The notes: a model not told the origin generated them from the letters alone. A DNA stretch of 14,308 bases from JAXJSP01 sp036310005 (GCA_036310005.1 JAXJSP010000046.1:1-14308), one strand, 5' to 3'; shown: positions 1-7,290, counted from the stretch's first letter. Made by a program: numbers and translations.

Positions 1-48
1 TAATATCTCTTTCTCATGTTTTTGAATCTGTGTATATTCTCTTGGCAT
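1..48 (-). CDS. Partial N-terminus of a probable IS3-family transposase subunit (OrfA-like)
   Basis: Only 16 codons are visible, reading MPREYTQIQKHEKEIL. This resembles the opening of small helix-turn-helix OrfA proteins of IS3-family elements in Clostridia, which often start with a Met-x-Arg-Glu/Lys-Tyr-Thr stretch followed by a charged helix. OrfA proteins recognise the element's ends and are made together with the DDE recombinase OrfB by frameshifting. The start is ATG at 48, with GGGGG seven bases upstream at 56-60. The gene leaves the window on the left, so the HTH domain and OrfB cannot be seen. The call rests on remembered similarity of a very short peptide and the hairpin context; an unrelated small regulator is possible. 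Confidence 0.4.
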   Translation of the reverse strand, partial: MPREYTQIQKHEKEIL

Positions 49-55
49 ACAAATT

Positions 56-103
56 CCCCCTATGGTAGTTCCATTAATTCTACCATAGGGGGCTCTTTTT
101 TTC
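56..103. terminator. Perfect 13-bp hairpin with T tract upstream of the transposase-like start
   Basis: CCCCCTATGGTAG (56-68) pairs perfectly with CTACCATAGGGGG (80-92) around an 11-base loop. The plus strand continues CTCTTTTTTTC, so it would terminate rightward transcription. No complete rightward gene lies to its left in the window. In the leader of a leftward transposase gene, such a hairpin may block transcription or translation entering from outside. Its 3' edge also contains the GGGGG that would serve as ribosome binding site for the ATG at 48, so folding would hide that site. Confidence 0.65.
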
Positions 104-233
104 TATTGTCCGTTTTTACTGGACTTGTTCAAACTACAAACTGCTTTTTATTATGCGCTTTTTTCACTTTATAACAGATTAATATAATGTGCTTTTAAAT
201 AAACAAAATTCGTCAATTTTAAAGAGCAATATT

Positions 234-271
234 ATAAAAAAAGGATGTGCAAAAAATCTTTGCACATCCTT
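234..271 (-). terminator. Rho-independent terminator of the 574-residue membrane protein gene
   Basis: AAGGATGTGCAAA (241-253) pairs with TTTGCACATCCTT (259-271) around a five-base loop. On the minus strand the hairpin is followed by a run of T (complement of 236-242). It lies about 50 bases beyond the stop codon at 320. Confidence 0.85.
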
Positions 272-319
272 ATTATTTGTAATTAAAATTTAATCGTTAA
301 AAAATGTTTCCTGATTTTT

Positions 320-2044
320 TTAATCATATAAATATTGTAATACCTCAATATCTGAAACTGTTGATTTAGTGTCTGTTAATTCAAGTGATAATTTAAGTTT
401 ATCTCCTTTTTTAACGAACGGAAGATAATCATTAACGCTTACATCGACTATATAAATATCGGGTTTATTATCAAGCATAATATAATATTTTGTGCTTGAA
501 GACACGACTGCCGATTCGATATTGGTAACAGTACCGCTAACCTCGCTGCGGGTTATTAATTCGTCCTTATTAATATCAACATCATCGCTTTTTGAAAGTT
601 CGGTAAAATACGAACTCAAAGCATCTTTAACAGACGAGCCTGTTGCAACTATCTGATATTGTTGCACATCTACAAAAGCGTACATTTTTACCAAACCTGC
701 GTCGTCTTTAAGCGACATAAAATAAGTCGGTCTTCCGCTTATATTTAACAACAGCGGGAATGTTGACGAATATTTCTTTTCCTGGACCTTACCTTCTGCA
801 GATTCCATCGCAGAATATTCTTCTGCGCCCGGGCAGGAGTAGAATGTTGTTTCTTTAGTACGCAAATTTACAAGTACAAAGCCGACATTTGACTCATCGC
901 TCGAAACACTTGTCATACCTGTATATAAATATACATCGTCGTTAATGGCTAAATAATTGTAGCCCGCAGTCGGTTGCAAAACATCTTTTTGTCCGAAAAT
1001 AGAATTCCAAAATCCGTTTACATATTCCCCGTTATAACCTAACTGTTCAATTATAATATCAGAATCAAAGGCCTGATCTATCCATGAGGGTATTTCTTCG
1101 GTTTTATAATATTCACACTCGCCCGTAACAGCGTTACACATAACTATACCGTTAATATCACGACCGCTCCAGATACCTATCTTGTAAGTAATTGTAGATG
1201 CAATCCAATACGGAGTACCCTCATCGTCTATTTCAAACGAAATATTATCAAAGATTTTTGTAGGATAATTAAATCTAAGGTGACGCATTAAGTCTCTGAG
1301 CAAATATTCACTTTCGCTGTATTTGATGCCCTCTTTTAATCTCATCAAAGATGTTTCCTGTGTTTCCATATTTACTGTTATATAAGCAGGAATACCTTCT
1401 GACTGATTATTCAGCCATTTAAAGAAATCTCCGTAAACAAGCGGTGAAACTCTTGTAGGTACACCTTTATAATTAATTTGAGTATTGTAGTAACTGTCCA
1501 CTTCAAACTGCGATACTAAATCGCTCATTTCACCTAATTTTCTTAATGATAGGCGTTGTGCGGTATCTTTATCTACAACGGGGACGGAATTCATATTTAG
1601 TTGACCGTCTTCGGTAGATATTATATCTTGTATTTCATTTTCAAAACTGCCGTTTTCGTAACTTAACAAATGCGCATAAGAAGATGCTGAAAACAGCGGC
1701 CATCCGCTAATTCCCGCAACAATAAACAAAACAATAATTGCGCATAAGCTAACAAGAGCAATCTTTATCGGTGTGCCCATAGATTTTATCATTTCTTTAA
1801 ACGGATGTGTACTTTTTTCAACTACAACTTCTCCGACATTATGTTTTAAATCTTTAATGCTGCTAATAAATTCCACTACTTTTGAAAAAGCAACAATAAC
1901 AGTACAAACAATAATTGAAGTTGCAATAAAGGTCCACATCTGCGAACTTCTCAAATTCAGCGGTGGCAACATAAACCAATACATTATGCCTATTACTATA
2001 ATTGAAATTACCCATTTTAAAGTTTTAATCAAATTTTTATTCAT
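320..2044 (-). CDS. Uncharacterised membrane-anchored protein, three N-terminal TM helices and a large C-terminal domain
   Basis: I do not recognise the family. The 574-residue protein has three hydrophobic helices at about residues 9-27, 36-54 and 93-115, with a charged loop between the second and third. A soluble region of about 455 residues follows, probably outside the cell if the helices are arranged in the usual way. That region is rich in Tyr, Asp and Ser and has two similar stretches of the type 'V-N-hydrophobic-x-T-x-E-T' (VNMETQET and VNLRTKETT), hinting at internally repeated beta-structure. The last 75 residues (from about SEVSGTVTNI) look like a small beta-barrel, possibly OB-like. 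The start is ATG at 2044 with AAGGAG seven bases upstream. It is a single-gene unit with its own promoter and terminator. No catalytic motif or enzyme signature is visible. Confidence 0.85.
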   Translation of the reverse strand: MNKNLIKTLKWVISIIVIGIMYWFMLPPLNLRSSQMWTFIATSIIVCTVIVAFSKVVEFISSIKDLKHNVGEVVVEKSTHPFKEMIKSMGTPIKIALVSLCAIIVLFIVAGISGWPLFSASSYAHLLSYENGSFENEIQDIISTEDGQLNMNSVPVVDKDTAQRLSLRKLGEMSDLVSQFEVDSYYNTQINYKGVPTRVSPLVYGDFFKWLNNQSEGIPAYITVNMETQETSLMRLKEGIKYSESEYLLRDLMRHLRFNYPTKIFDNISFEIDDEGTPYWIASTITYKIGIWSGRDINGIVMCNAVTGECEYYKTEEIPSWIDQAFDSDIIIEQLGYNGEYVNGFWNSIFGQKDVLQPTAGYNYLAINDDVYLYTGMTSVSSDESNVGFVLVNLRTKETTFYSCPGAEEYSAMESAEGKVQEKKYSSTFPLLLNISGRPTYFMSLKDDAGLVKMYAFVDVQQYQIVATGSSVKDALSSYFTELSKSDDVDINKDELITRSEVSGTVTNIESAVVSSSTKYYIMLDNKPDIYIVDVSVNDYLPFVKKGDKLKLSLELTDTKSTVSDIEVLQYLYD

Positions 2045-2079
2045 ATTGTACTCCTTTTTTCTGAATTTTATTTTATTTA

Positions 2080-2088
2080 ATTATAGCA
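2080..2088 (-). promoter_or_regulatory. Extended -10 promoter for the 574-residue membrane protein gene
   Basis: The minus strand reads TGC-TATAAT with the hexamer at 2085-2080, a perfect -10 with the extended TGn element. At the expected -35 distance only TAGATT (2103-2108) is present, a 3/6 match. This fits a promoter that relies on the extended -10. The predicted leader is about 30 bases. Confidence 0.6.
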
Positions 2089-2135
2089 CTAATAGTTAGA
2101 AAAATCTACCATGATTATTTTTAGCAATAATTACT

Positions 2136-2141
2136 TATAAT
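2136..2141 (+). promoter_or_regulatory. Candidate -10 box for the DUF1540 gene
   Basis: A perfect TATAAT lies 31 bases before the ATG at 2173, but no convincing -35 is found at 16-18 bases upstream. It would be divergent from the extended -10 promoter at 2080-2088. Confidence 0.4.
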
Positions 2142-2172
2142 ATTACAGGACTTCAAAACGGAGGTATATTCA

Positions 2173-2337
2173 ATGGAAAACAAATGCAACAGAAGCATTG
2201 AGTGCACAGTATCAAGTTGTAAACATCACTCATGTTGTGAAGATTACTGCACACTTGATTCAATTCTTGTCGGCACTCACGAATGTAATCCAACCGAGGA
2301 CCAATGCACAGACTGTAAATCTTTTTCTAAAAAATAG
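2173..2337 (+). CDS. DUF1540 small cysteine-rich protein (54 aa)
   Basis: The frame starts at ATG 2173 behind an excellent CGGAGG ribosome binding site (about eight bases' spacing) and ends at TAG 2335-2337. The 54-residue product contains nine cysteines (positions 5, 11, 16, 21, 22, 26, 38, 45, 48) and three histidines. The layout 'I-x-C-x-V-x-x-C-x-H-H-x-x-x-x-x-x-C' followed by a C-terminal 'H-x-C ... C-x-x-C' matches the DUF1540 family of clostridia and bacilli as I know it. The cysteines suggest metal, probably zinc, binding; that is inference, and no function is established to my knowledge. No signal peptide is seen, so it is probably cytoplasmic or spore-associated. It forms its own unit, closed by a terminator before pyk. 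Confidence 0.82.
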   Translation: MENKCNRSIECTVSSCKHHSCCEDYCTLDSILVGTHECNPTEDQCTDCKSFSKK

Positions 2338-2353
2338 AAAACAGGTACAGTCG

Positions 2354-2396
2354 AACGGCTTAAATTCGAAAACGAATTTAAGCCGTTTTCTTTATA
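2354..2396 (+). terminator. Rho-independent terminator after the DUF1540 gene
   Basis: A perfect 15-bp stem, AACGGCTTAAATTCG (2354-2368) with its complement at 2373-2387, is closed by an AAAA tetraloop and followed by TTCTTTATATT on the plus strand. It ends the DUF1540 transcript just before the pyk promoter. Confidence 0.88.
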
Positions 2397-2403
2397 TTAA
2401 TTA

Positions 2404-2432
2404 TTGAAAATATGTACTTTTTATGATAATAT
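2404..2432 (+). promoter_or_regulatory. Probable sigma-A promoter of pyk
   Basis: TTGAAA at 2404-2409 (5/6 to the -35 consensus) is followed by GATAAT at 2425-2430 (15-base spacer, 5/6) or TAATAT at 2427-2432 (17-base spacer, 4/6). It sits directly after the DUF1540 terminator and 40 bases before the pyk ATG. Confidence 0.6.
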
Positions 2433-2471
2433 AGTAATTGTGAAAAATTGCGAAAACAGAGGTGTGAAAAA

Positions 2472-3890
2472 ATGAGAAAAACGAAAATTGTATGTACTGT
2501 CGGCCCTTCTACCGATGACGACCAGATTATGTATGAATTAATCAAGTCGGGTATGGATGTTGCAAGATTCAACTTCTCGCACGGAGATTATGAATCTCAC
2601 AAGAGAAGATTTGAACAGGTTGTTAAAGCACGCACAGACTTAAACAAGCCTGTTGCAACCATGTTAGATACAAAAGGCCCCGAAATCAGACTTGGTGTTT
2701 TTGAAAACGACGAGCCTGTTATCTTAAACGACGGTGATAAATATACATTAACTACTAAAGATGTTATTTGTAATAAAAAAATCGCTCATATTTCATTTGA
2801 ACATTTACCGAGAGATGTTAAATGCGGTGACAGAATTATGATTGACGACGGTTTAGTGGAATTAAAAGTAGATTCTGTTACAATGACTGATATTGAATGT
2901 ACTGTTGTTCACGGCGGAAAGATATCAAACAGAAAAGGTATTAATGTGCCTGATGTCAGTCTTTCTATGCCTTATGTCAGTCATGAAGATATGAAAAACC
3001 TGGAATTCGGCGCATCTTTGGGCTTTGATTTTATTGCGGCAAGTTTTACAAGAAGTGCTGCTGATATTATCTTTTTAAGAGAGTTTACAAGAACGCTCGG
3101 CTGGAACAAAGTCAGAATTATTGCAAAAATCGAAAATCTCGAGGGTGTACAAAACATAGATGAAATTTTAGAAGCATCTGACGGTATAATGGTAGCACGC
3201 GGTGATATGGGTGTTGAAATACCTTTTGAACAGATTCCTGCCATTCAAAAAGAATTAATTGAAAAAGGTTATACAGCCGGCAAGCAAGTTATTACCGCAA
3301 CACAGATGCTTGAGTCTATGATATCTAATTCCCGTCCGACAAGAGCGGAAATAACCGATGTTGCTAATGCTATATATGACGGAACAAGTGCGATTATGCT
3401 CTCAGGTGAAACAGCATCCGGTAAGTATCCTGTTCAGGCTGTTAAAACAATGGCTAAAATTGCTGAAACAACCGAGAATAATATCAATTATACAAAACAG
3501 TTTTCTAACAGAATACCGAGCATAGACAACAATATTTCAAACGCTATTGCTCACGCGGCGACGACAACTGCGCACGATTTAGGTGCAAAGGCTATTATTG
3601 CTGTTACAATGACAGGAAAATCTTCAAGACTTGTTTCAAAATACAGGCCGCAGACAATGATAATCGGTTGTTCTCCCGATATTGATTATATAAGGCAGAT
3701 GAATATGTCCTGGGGTGTAACTCCTGTTTATGTGCCGATTCAGACAAACTCAGATGAACTTTTCTGTGCGGCAATAGAGTCCGCTAAAAAAGCCGGACTT
3801 GTTGAAAAAGGTGATTTGGTAGTTATTTGTGCCGGTGTACCTCTTTCAACTTCAGGCAGTACAAATATCATCAGAGTTGAAACAGTTTAA
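2472..3890 (+). CDS. pyk: Pyruvate kinase
   Basis: Catalyses phosphoenolpyruvate + ADP to pyruvate + ATP, the last step of glycolysis, in the cytoplasm. The 472-residue protein has the classic core: ARFNFSHG at 31-38 (nucleotide/K+ site), DTKGPEIR at 66-73, the B-domain lid with MIDDG, the active-site signature KIENLEGV at 219-226 (catalytic Lys), the metal site ARGDMGVEI at 242-250, and ATQMLESMI at 276-284. Glu110 in SFEHL aligns by eye with the Glu that marks K+-dependent enzymes, so K+ dependence is inferred. It lacks the extra PEP-utiliser-like C-terminal domain of Bacillus pyruvate kinases and has the standard length of the short form. I chose ATG 2472 over in-frame ATG 2448: 2472 gives the canonical MRKTKIVCTVGP start and has AGAGGTG upstream. 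It is monocistronic, with its own promoter and terminator. Confidence 0.97.
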   Translation: MRKTKIVCTVGPSTDDDQIMYELIKSGMDVARFNFSHGDYESHKRRFEQVVKARTDLNKPVATMLDTKGPEIRLGVFENDEPVILNDGDKYTLTTKDVICNKKIAHISFEHLPRDVKCGDRIMIDDGLVELKVDSVTMTDIECTVVHGGKISNRKGINVPDVSLSMPYVSHEDMKNLEFGASLGFDFIAASFTRSAADIIFLREFTRTLGWNKVRIIAKIENLEGVQNIDEILEASDGIMVARGDMGVEIPFEQIPAIQKELIEKGYTAGKQVITATQMLESMISNSRPTRAEITDVANAIYDGTSAIMLSGETASGKYPVQAVKTMAKIAETTENNINYTKQFSNRIPSIDNNISNAIAHAATTTAHDLGAKAIIAVTMTGKSSRLVSKYRPQTMIIGCSPDIDYIRQMNMSWGVTPVYVPIQTNSDELFCAAIESAKKAGLVEKGDLVVICAGVPLSTSGSTNIIRVETV

Positions 3891-3898
3891 TATTAATA

Positions 3899-3935
3899 AA
3901 AACCGATGACCGTTAATCAGTCATCGGTTTTTTCT
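3899..3935. terminator. Bidirectional terminator between pyk and the acyltransferase operon
   Basis: AAAACCGATGAC (3899-3910) pairs with GTCATCGGTTTT (3920-3931) around a nine-base loop. T tracts flank both ends: TTTTTTCTT on the plus strand and TTTTTATTAATA on the minus strand. It therefore serves pyk (plus) and the last gene of the leftward operon (minus), whose stop codon at 3913-3915 lies inside the loop. Confidence 0.88.
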
Positions 3936-4683
3936 TATACTTAATATATTCAAAATTACTGTTTTTACTGCGTTTTGTCATAACAGAAAAAATTTCTGTA
4001 TTCAGGTACTCTGCATTTTCTTTCAGACTGTTTTTGCAAGGATAAAACGGTCCGTCGACAAAAACCTCCATAACAGGTTTTTTAAACAGTTTTGACTTTT
4101 TATAGGTTACCGTCATCGCAAAGGAAGGGAAATTCAACTTTGCCGGAAACTTAAATGAAGTGCTGTTAAAGGGGCGAATTTGTGTATAGTATTCCCAGAC
4201 ATGCGCTTCGGGATAAATAGTAACGGGGTGTCCGTGTTTTAGTCGGTATTCCATCGCTTTATTTAATTGTTTTAGTCCGTTTACGGTATTGACAATCGGC
4301 AACGCTCCCAAGTAAGTGAGCAGTTTACCTATAACGGGGATACCGTAATTCGCGGTACCGACAAGAGTATATATTCTTTTCGGGAACGCGCAAAGGGCAG
4401 GAATGAAAACATCGCCTAAAGGCTGTGTATGATTTGCAAAAATGAAATATCCGCCTTTTACTTTTTTCAAGTTTTTTCTGCCCGTAACCTTCATGTGCAA
4501 AAAGAATTTGCAGTATATACTTGAAAAAAGTAATGCAGCGGCATAGATTAATGCAGATAAAATTTTAGCAAAAAAGCCGTTGCGTATCCACTTATAGTTT
4601 TCAGGCAACTCAAAGTCCTGATTGGCTGTGTATTCAAAATCGTCGGTAAAACTGTCGTAATACCTTACTTCTCTTTCTTTCAT
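3913..4683 (-). CDS. PlsC-like acyltransferase with HX5D motif (operon gene 4)
   Basis: Probable membrane-associated acyltransferase of the lysophosphatidate acyltransferase superfamily, which moves an acyl chain from a thioester donor to a lipid or sugar hydroxyl. The 256-residue protein has a hydrophobic helix at about 40-62. Motif I is NHTQPLGD (Asn84, His85, Asp91), so His and Asp are separated by five residues instead of the usual four. Motif III is YPEAHVW at 157-163. I place the start at ATG 4683, which overlaps the previous stop codon as ATGA; an in-frame TTG at 4698 is a less likely alternative. It is the last of four tightly coupled genes and shares its class, but not close sequence, with the gene upstream. 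The true acceptor is unknown; the gene could make glycerolipid or acylate a glycan. Confidence 0.85.
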   Translation of the reverse strand: MKEREVRYYDSFTDDFEYTANQDFELPENYKWIRNGFFAKILSALIYAAALLFSSIYCKFFLHMKVTGRKNLKKVKGGYFIFANHTQPLGDVFIPALCAFPKRIYTLVGTANYGIPVIGKLLTYLGALPIVNTVNGLKQLNKAMEYRLKHGHPVTIYPEAHVWEYYTQIRPFNSTSFKFPAKLNFPSFAMTVTYKKSKLFKKPVMEVFVDGPFYPCKNSLKENAEYLNTEIFSVMTKRSKNSNFEYIKYKKKPMTD

Positions 4684-5543
4684 AATGTTTCTTTCCAACC
4701 GGCGATATCGGAACTTTCAAACTCATAAGTGAGCGGTTTACCGTACACTGCTTCATAACATTCTTTTTTCAGATTGTAATCTGTTTGGCCGAGCATTTCC
4801 GTATTTGCTTTAACAGATTTATTTGAATCGGGATACAAGACATCCAATACATGAAGCACATATTTTACTTTTTTAAATTCGTCTGTATCGTCTTCTTCTG
4901 AATCTACTATTTCAACAAAGCAGGAAATTATCGGGATATTTAGTTTTGCGGCAAAGAAATAAGCGCCGCTTTTTACAGGGCGCGGTTTACGGTAATTAAA
5001 CCACATCTCCTGTTCGGGATACAGCAAAACAGCGTGTTTTTTTTGCACAAGGCGTTCTTTAAGTACGGAGAGAAAATCTTTTGCGAGATATCTCGGGTCT
5101 GTTGAAATCGGAATTGTATCCGCATAATTCATTAAAAAGCCGACAAAGCCGGTCATTTTAAAGTTTGATGTCTGGCTGATGATAGCAAGGTGGCGTCTGT
5201 TGAGTGTGTTTGTCAGGTGGCGGATAACGGTATTTTCAAGCGGGTTGAAGTGATTGCTTGTAATAAGCACTCCTTGTAAATTTTCAGGTATTTTTTCAAG
5301 GCCTTTAATTTCGGTATTTTTGTTTATGATTTTTGTTGCTGCTTTTGCGGCAGTCACTCCTAAAAGAGTTTTTAACTTAAAAGAAAAAAGGTCTTTGTTT
5401 TGCATATAAGCGTCTGTTATTTTTTTACTCTCAATATTCGATAAAACTGGATCGTTTAATTCAACCTTATTGTGAAACTCGCCATTGTGCGCACATTTTT
5501 TAATATTTTCAATTACTGCTCTGCGATTATCACCAATTATCAT
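4680..5543 (-). CDS. PlsC-like acyltransferase with HX4E motif (operon gene 3)
   Basis: The second acyltransferase-superfamily protein of the operon, 287 residues. Motif I is SNHFNPLENT: His98 is present, but the partner acid is Glu103 where most family members have Asp (HX4E instead of HX4D). Motif III is LYPEQEMW at 174-181, followed by the RPVKSGAYFFAAK stretch typical of the phosphate-binding part of the fold. There is no clear N-terminal membrane helix, in contrast to gene 4; an amphipathic region at about 53-75 may bind the membrane. The start is ATG 5543, overlapping the upstream stop by ATGA, with GGGAG about 13 bases upstream, a long spacing that suggests translational coupling. Two different acyltransferases after two glycosyltransferases suggest that two acyl chains, or two positions, are handled in one pathway (inference). 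Confidence 0.85.
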   Translation of the reverse strand: MIIGDNRRAVIENIKKCAHNGEFHNKVELNDPVLSNIESKKITDAYMQNKDLFSFKLKTLLGVTAAKAATKIINKNTEIKGLEKIPENLQGVLITSNHFNPLENTVIRHLTNTLNRRHLAIISQTSNFKMTGFVGFLMNYADTIPISTDPRYLAKDFLSVLKERLVQKKHAVLLYPEQEMWFNYRKPRPVKSGAYFFAAKLNIPIISCFVEIVDSEEDDTDEFKKVKYVLHVLDVLYPDSNKSVKANTEMLGQTDYNLKKECYEAVYGKPLTYEFESSDIAGWKETL

Positions 5544-6493
5544 AATCTGATTTTTACTCCCTTTAAATACATTTTTTTGAATGTAATTTCATTTTCCTGT
5601 ATCTGAGTACCTCTGTTGACAAGCAGGTCAAGGCACTCTGAGTCCGCTTTTTTCTTTTCCTCGCTGTAACCGTCTTTGAATGCTCTGATTTCATCAATAT
5701 AACCGCTGTCTTCGGCATATTTCCAGAAAAAATCTTCATACTGGATATTATCGTAACACCACGGTTTTGAAAACAGGTTATAATGAATAAGACTTGGATT
5801 TTCAAGCGGCGGTTTAGCATCATTGGGCATAGCATCCCACTTTTCATCAAGATAATAAATTTTACCGTTACACATAGCATTGATATAGTCTTGATCGGGA
5901 GCAATACTGTCAAAATGATAGGTGTTTAACAGATGTAAAAAGTGATTTTCAAAATCTGCTTGTCGCATCTTTTTCAGGTTCATCAATAACACACCCGAAT
6001 TAATATATTCTTCCTTTTTAACGCCTACTGCATTTACTGTATATTCGACAAGCGGAGGTATATCGGCGATAGAAAGGTCATTACAAGCGCCGATAAAATT
6101 ATCGTCGATTTCAATATCGTAAAGTTTAGCAATATCGTCGTTTAATACAACATCGCTGTCGATATAAATGCATTTATCGTACTCGGGAAACATCAATGAA
6201 ATAAACAGGCGAAAATAGATTGTCAGAGTGAAATAATCACAGCGCAGCCGGTTGCTCATTCTGTCATCAATGGCATCGAAATTTGCTTTCATCGGTGTAA
6301 GTTCAATTTTAAAATTATCCGTTTCAAGGGCTTTAAGTTTTTTTAAGTTGTTTTCATTTAAGCCCTGATGTAAAACGATGGCTTTATACTGTCTGCAAGG
6401 GTTAATATTTTTTATTATTGAATTAAGTGCGACCGCTAAAAACGGTGCGTAACTGTCATCGATAGTAAAAAAAACAGGTATTTCTTTTTTCAT
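5540..6493 (-). CDS. Glycosyltransferase family 8 protein (operon gene 2)
   Basis: A retaining GT-A fold sugar transferase of family GT8, the group that includes LPS galactosyl/glucosyltransferases and glycogenin-like enzymes. The 317-residue protein has the N-terminal VFFTIDDSYAPFLAVAL nucleotide-binding strand, the metal-binding DxD as YIDSDVV (Asp112, Asp114), INSGVLLMN at 164-172, DQDYIN at 200-205 and the C-terminal HYNLFSKPW at 237-245, all in canonical order. There is no signal peptide or membrane helix, so it probably acts at the inner face of the membrane. The start is ATG 6493, overlapping the previous gene's TGA by ATGA, with AAAGGAG at good distance. Sugar donor and acceptor cannot be read from sequence. 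It is about 50 residues longer than gene 1, with a charged C-terminal tail. Confidence 0.92.
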   Translation of the reverse strand: MKKEIPVFFTIDDSYAPFLAVALNSIIKNINPCRQYKAIVLHQGLNENNLKKLKALETDNFKIELTPMKANFDAIDDRMSNRLRCDYFTLTIYFRLFISLMFPEYDKCIYIDSDVVLNDDIAKLYDIEIDDNFIGACNDLSIADIPPLVEYTVNAVGVKKEEYINSGVLLMNLKKMRQADFENHFLHLLNTYHFDSIAPDQDYINAMCNGKIYYLDEKWDAMPNDAKPPLENPSLIHYNLFSKPWCYDNIQYEDFFWKYAEDSGYIDEIRAFKDGYSEEKKKADSECLDLLVNRGTQIQENEITFKKMYLKGVKIRL

Positions 6494-7290
6494 ATAAACA
6501 AACTCCTTTGGTATTCATTTAATATATCGTCAAATTCAAATATTTTCAGTTCGCTGTGCATCTTTTCAATATGCCAGGGTTTGATTGAAACTGCTCTTAT
6601 ATAAGGAAAGAATTTAAAAAAAGTGGTAAAATGCTTGAATACGGTATCACTTTTGATTTTTCCCTGGCAGTTATATTTTTTTGAAGTCTTTTGCTTTTTT
6701 GCAAGTTTATTGAGTGATGTTTGGTCGGGCATAAACATTTTTTTGTCCGTACACATTTTACGACATTTTTTAAACAAATCGCTTTTTCTTATGTTTGCCA
6801 TATTCATAAGCAATACACCGGAATTCAGATAATCGTGATTAAAAATGTTGCCGAAAAACCATTTACCGTATCTGTCGGGCACACCGAGGATTTCGATATT
6901 GCTGATGTCCTGCTCGTAAAAATCACTAAAATCTCTACGGCACAAAACATCGGTATCAAGATAAAGAATTTTATCCGGAATCTCTTTTACCTCGTCTGCA
7001 AACAGTCTTAACATACAAAGGGGTGTAAAGCGTGTTTTGATATTTGCAACAGGCAGACATTCATTAAAAACAGTTGTTATATCATACAGATAAACACGAT
7101 TTTCTTTATTTTTTTTTAACACGGTTTGTTGCAGTTCTTCTTTAAATTCCCGTGTTATGGCTTTATGATTCTCAACACAGGCGGTTAAGATATGGACGGA
7201 AATCGGTTTGTCAGTATTTTTTAAAATTGAAAGTGTTGACAAATATATACCTTTACACACTCCGTCATCACCGCAGAATAATATATTCAA
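6490..7290 (-). CDS. Glycosyltransferase family 8 protein, TTG start (operon gene 1)
   Basis: First gene of the four-gene operon. The 266-residue product is a second GT8 enzyme with NILFCGDDG at the N-terminus, YLDTDVL carrying the DxD (Asp112, Asp114), LNSGVLLMN at 155-163, DQTS at 189-192 and the C-terminal KPWH at 237-240. The stretch before KPWH is unusually aromatic (FKHFTTFFKFFPYI), which may help membrane association. I set the start at TTG 7290, seven bases after AGGGGAG. The longer in-frame reading from TTG 7311 would put the ribosome binding site inside the coding sequence and leave no leader behind the predicted promoter. The gene differs enough from gene 2 that they probably add different sugars or act at successive steps (inference). 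Confidence 0.9.
   Translation of the reverse strand: MNILFCGDDGVCKGIYLSTLSILKNTDKPISVHILTACVENHKAITREFKEELQQTVLKKNKENRVYLYDITTVFNECLPVANIKTRFTPLCMLRLFADEVKEIPDKILYLDTDVLCRRDFSDFYEQDISNIEILGVPDRYGKWFFGNIFNHDYLNSGVLLMNMANIRKSDLFKKCRKMCTDKKMFMPDQTSLNKLAKKQKTSKKYNCQGKIKSDTVFKHFTTFFKFFPYIRAVSIKPWHIEKMHSELKIFEFDDILNEYQRSLFI

Larger units (their letters stand above)
1..131 (-). mobile_element. Left end of a probable IS3-type insertion sequence (partial)
   Basis: Read on the minus strand, the segment starts TGAACAAGTCC at 131, then passes an A-rich stretch, a strong hairpin (56-92) and a Shine-Dalgarno-like GGGGG, and reaches an ATG at 48 that opens a transposase-like frame running off the window. 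Many IS3-family elements begin with 5'-TG, and clostridial ones that I recall carry a hairpin between the terminal repeat and orfA. Setting the boundary at 131 is inference from the TG dinucleotide. The opposite end and any target duplication lie outside the window. Confidence 0.45.

Noticed and set aside
2198..2407. Rightward 69-codon frame overlapping the DUF1540 gene and its terminator
   Set aside because: It lies in another frame of the Cys-rich gene, runs through the terminator hairpin and lacks a ribosome binding site.
2448..2471. Eight-residue N-terminal extension of pyruvate kinase from ATG 2448
   Set aside because: The extension has no ribosome binding site and precedes the canonical MRKTKIVCTVGP start, which has AGAGGTG upstream.
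4684..4698. TTG 4698 as start of the last acyltransferase gene
   Set aside because: ATG 4683 gives the ATGA overlap seen at the other junctions of this operon.
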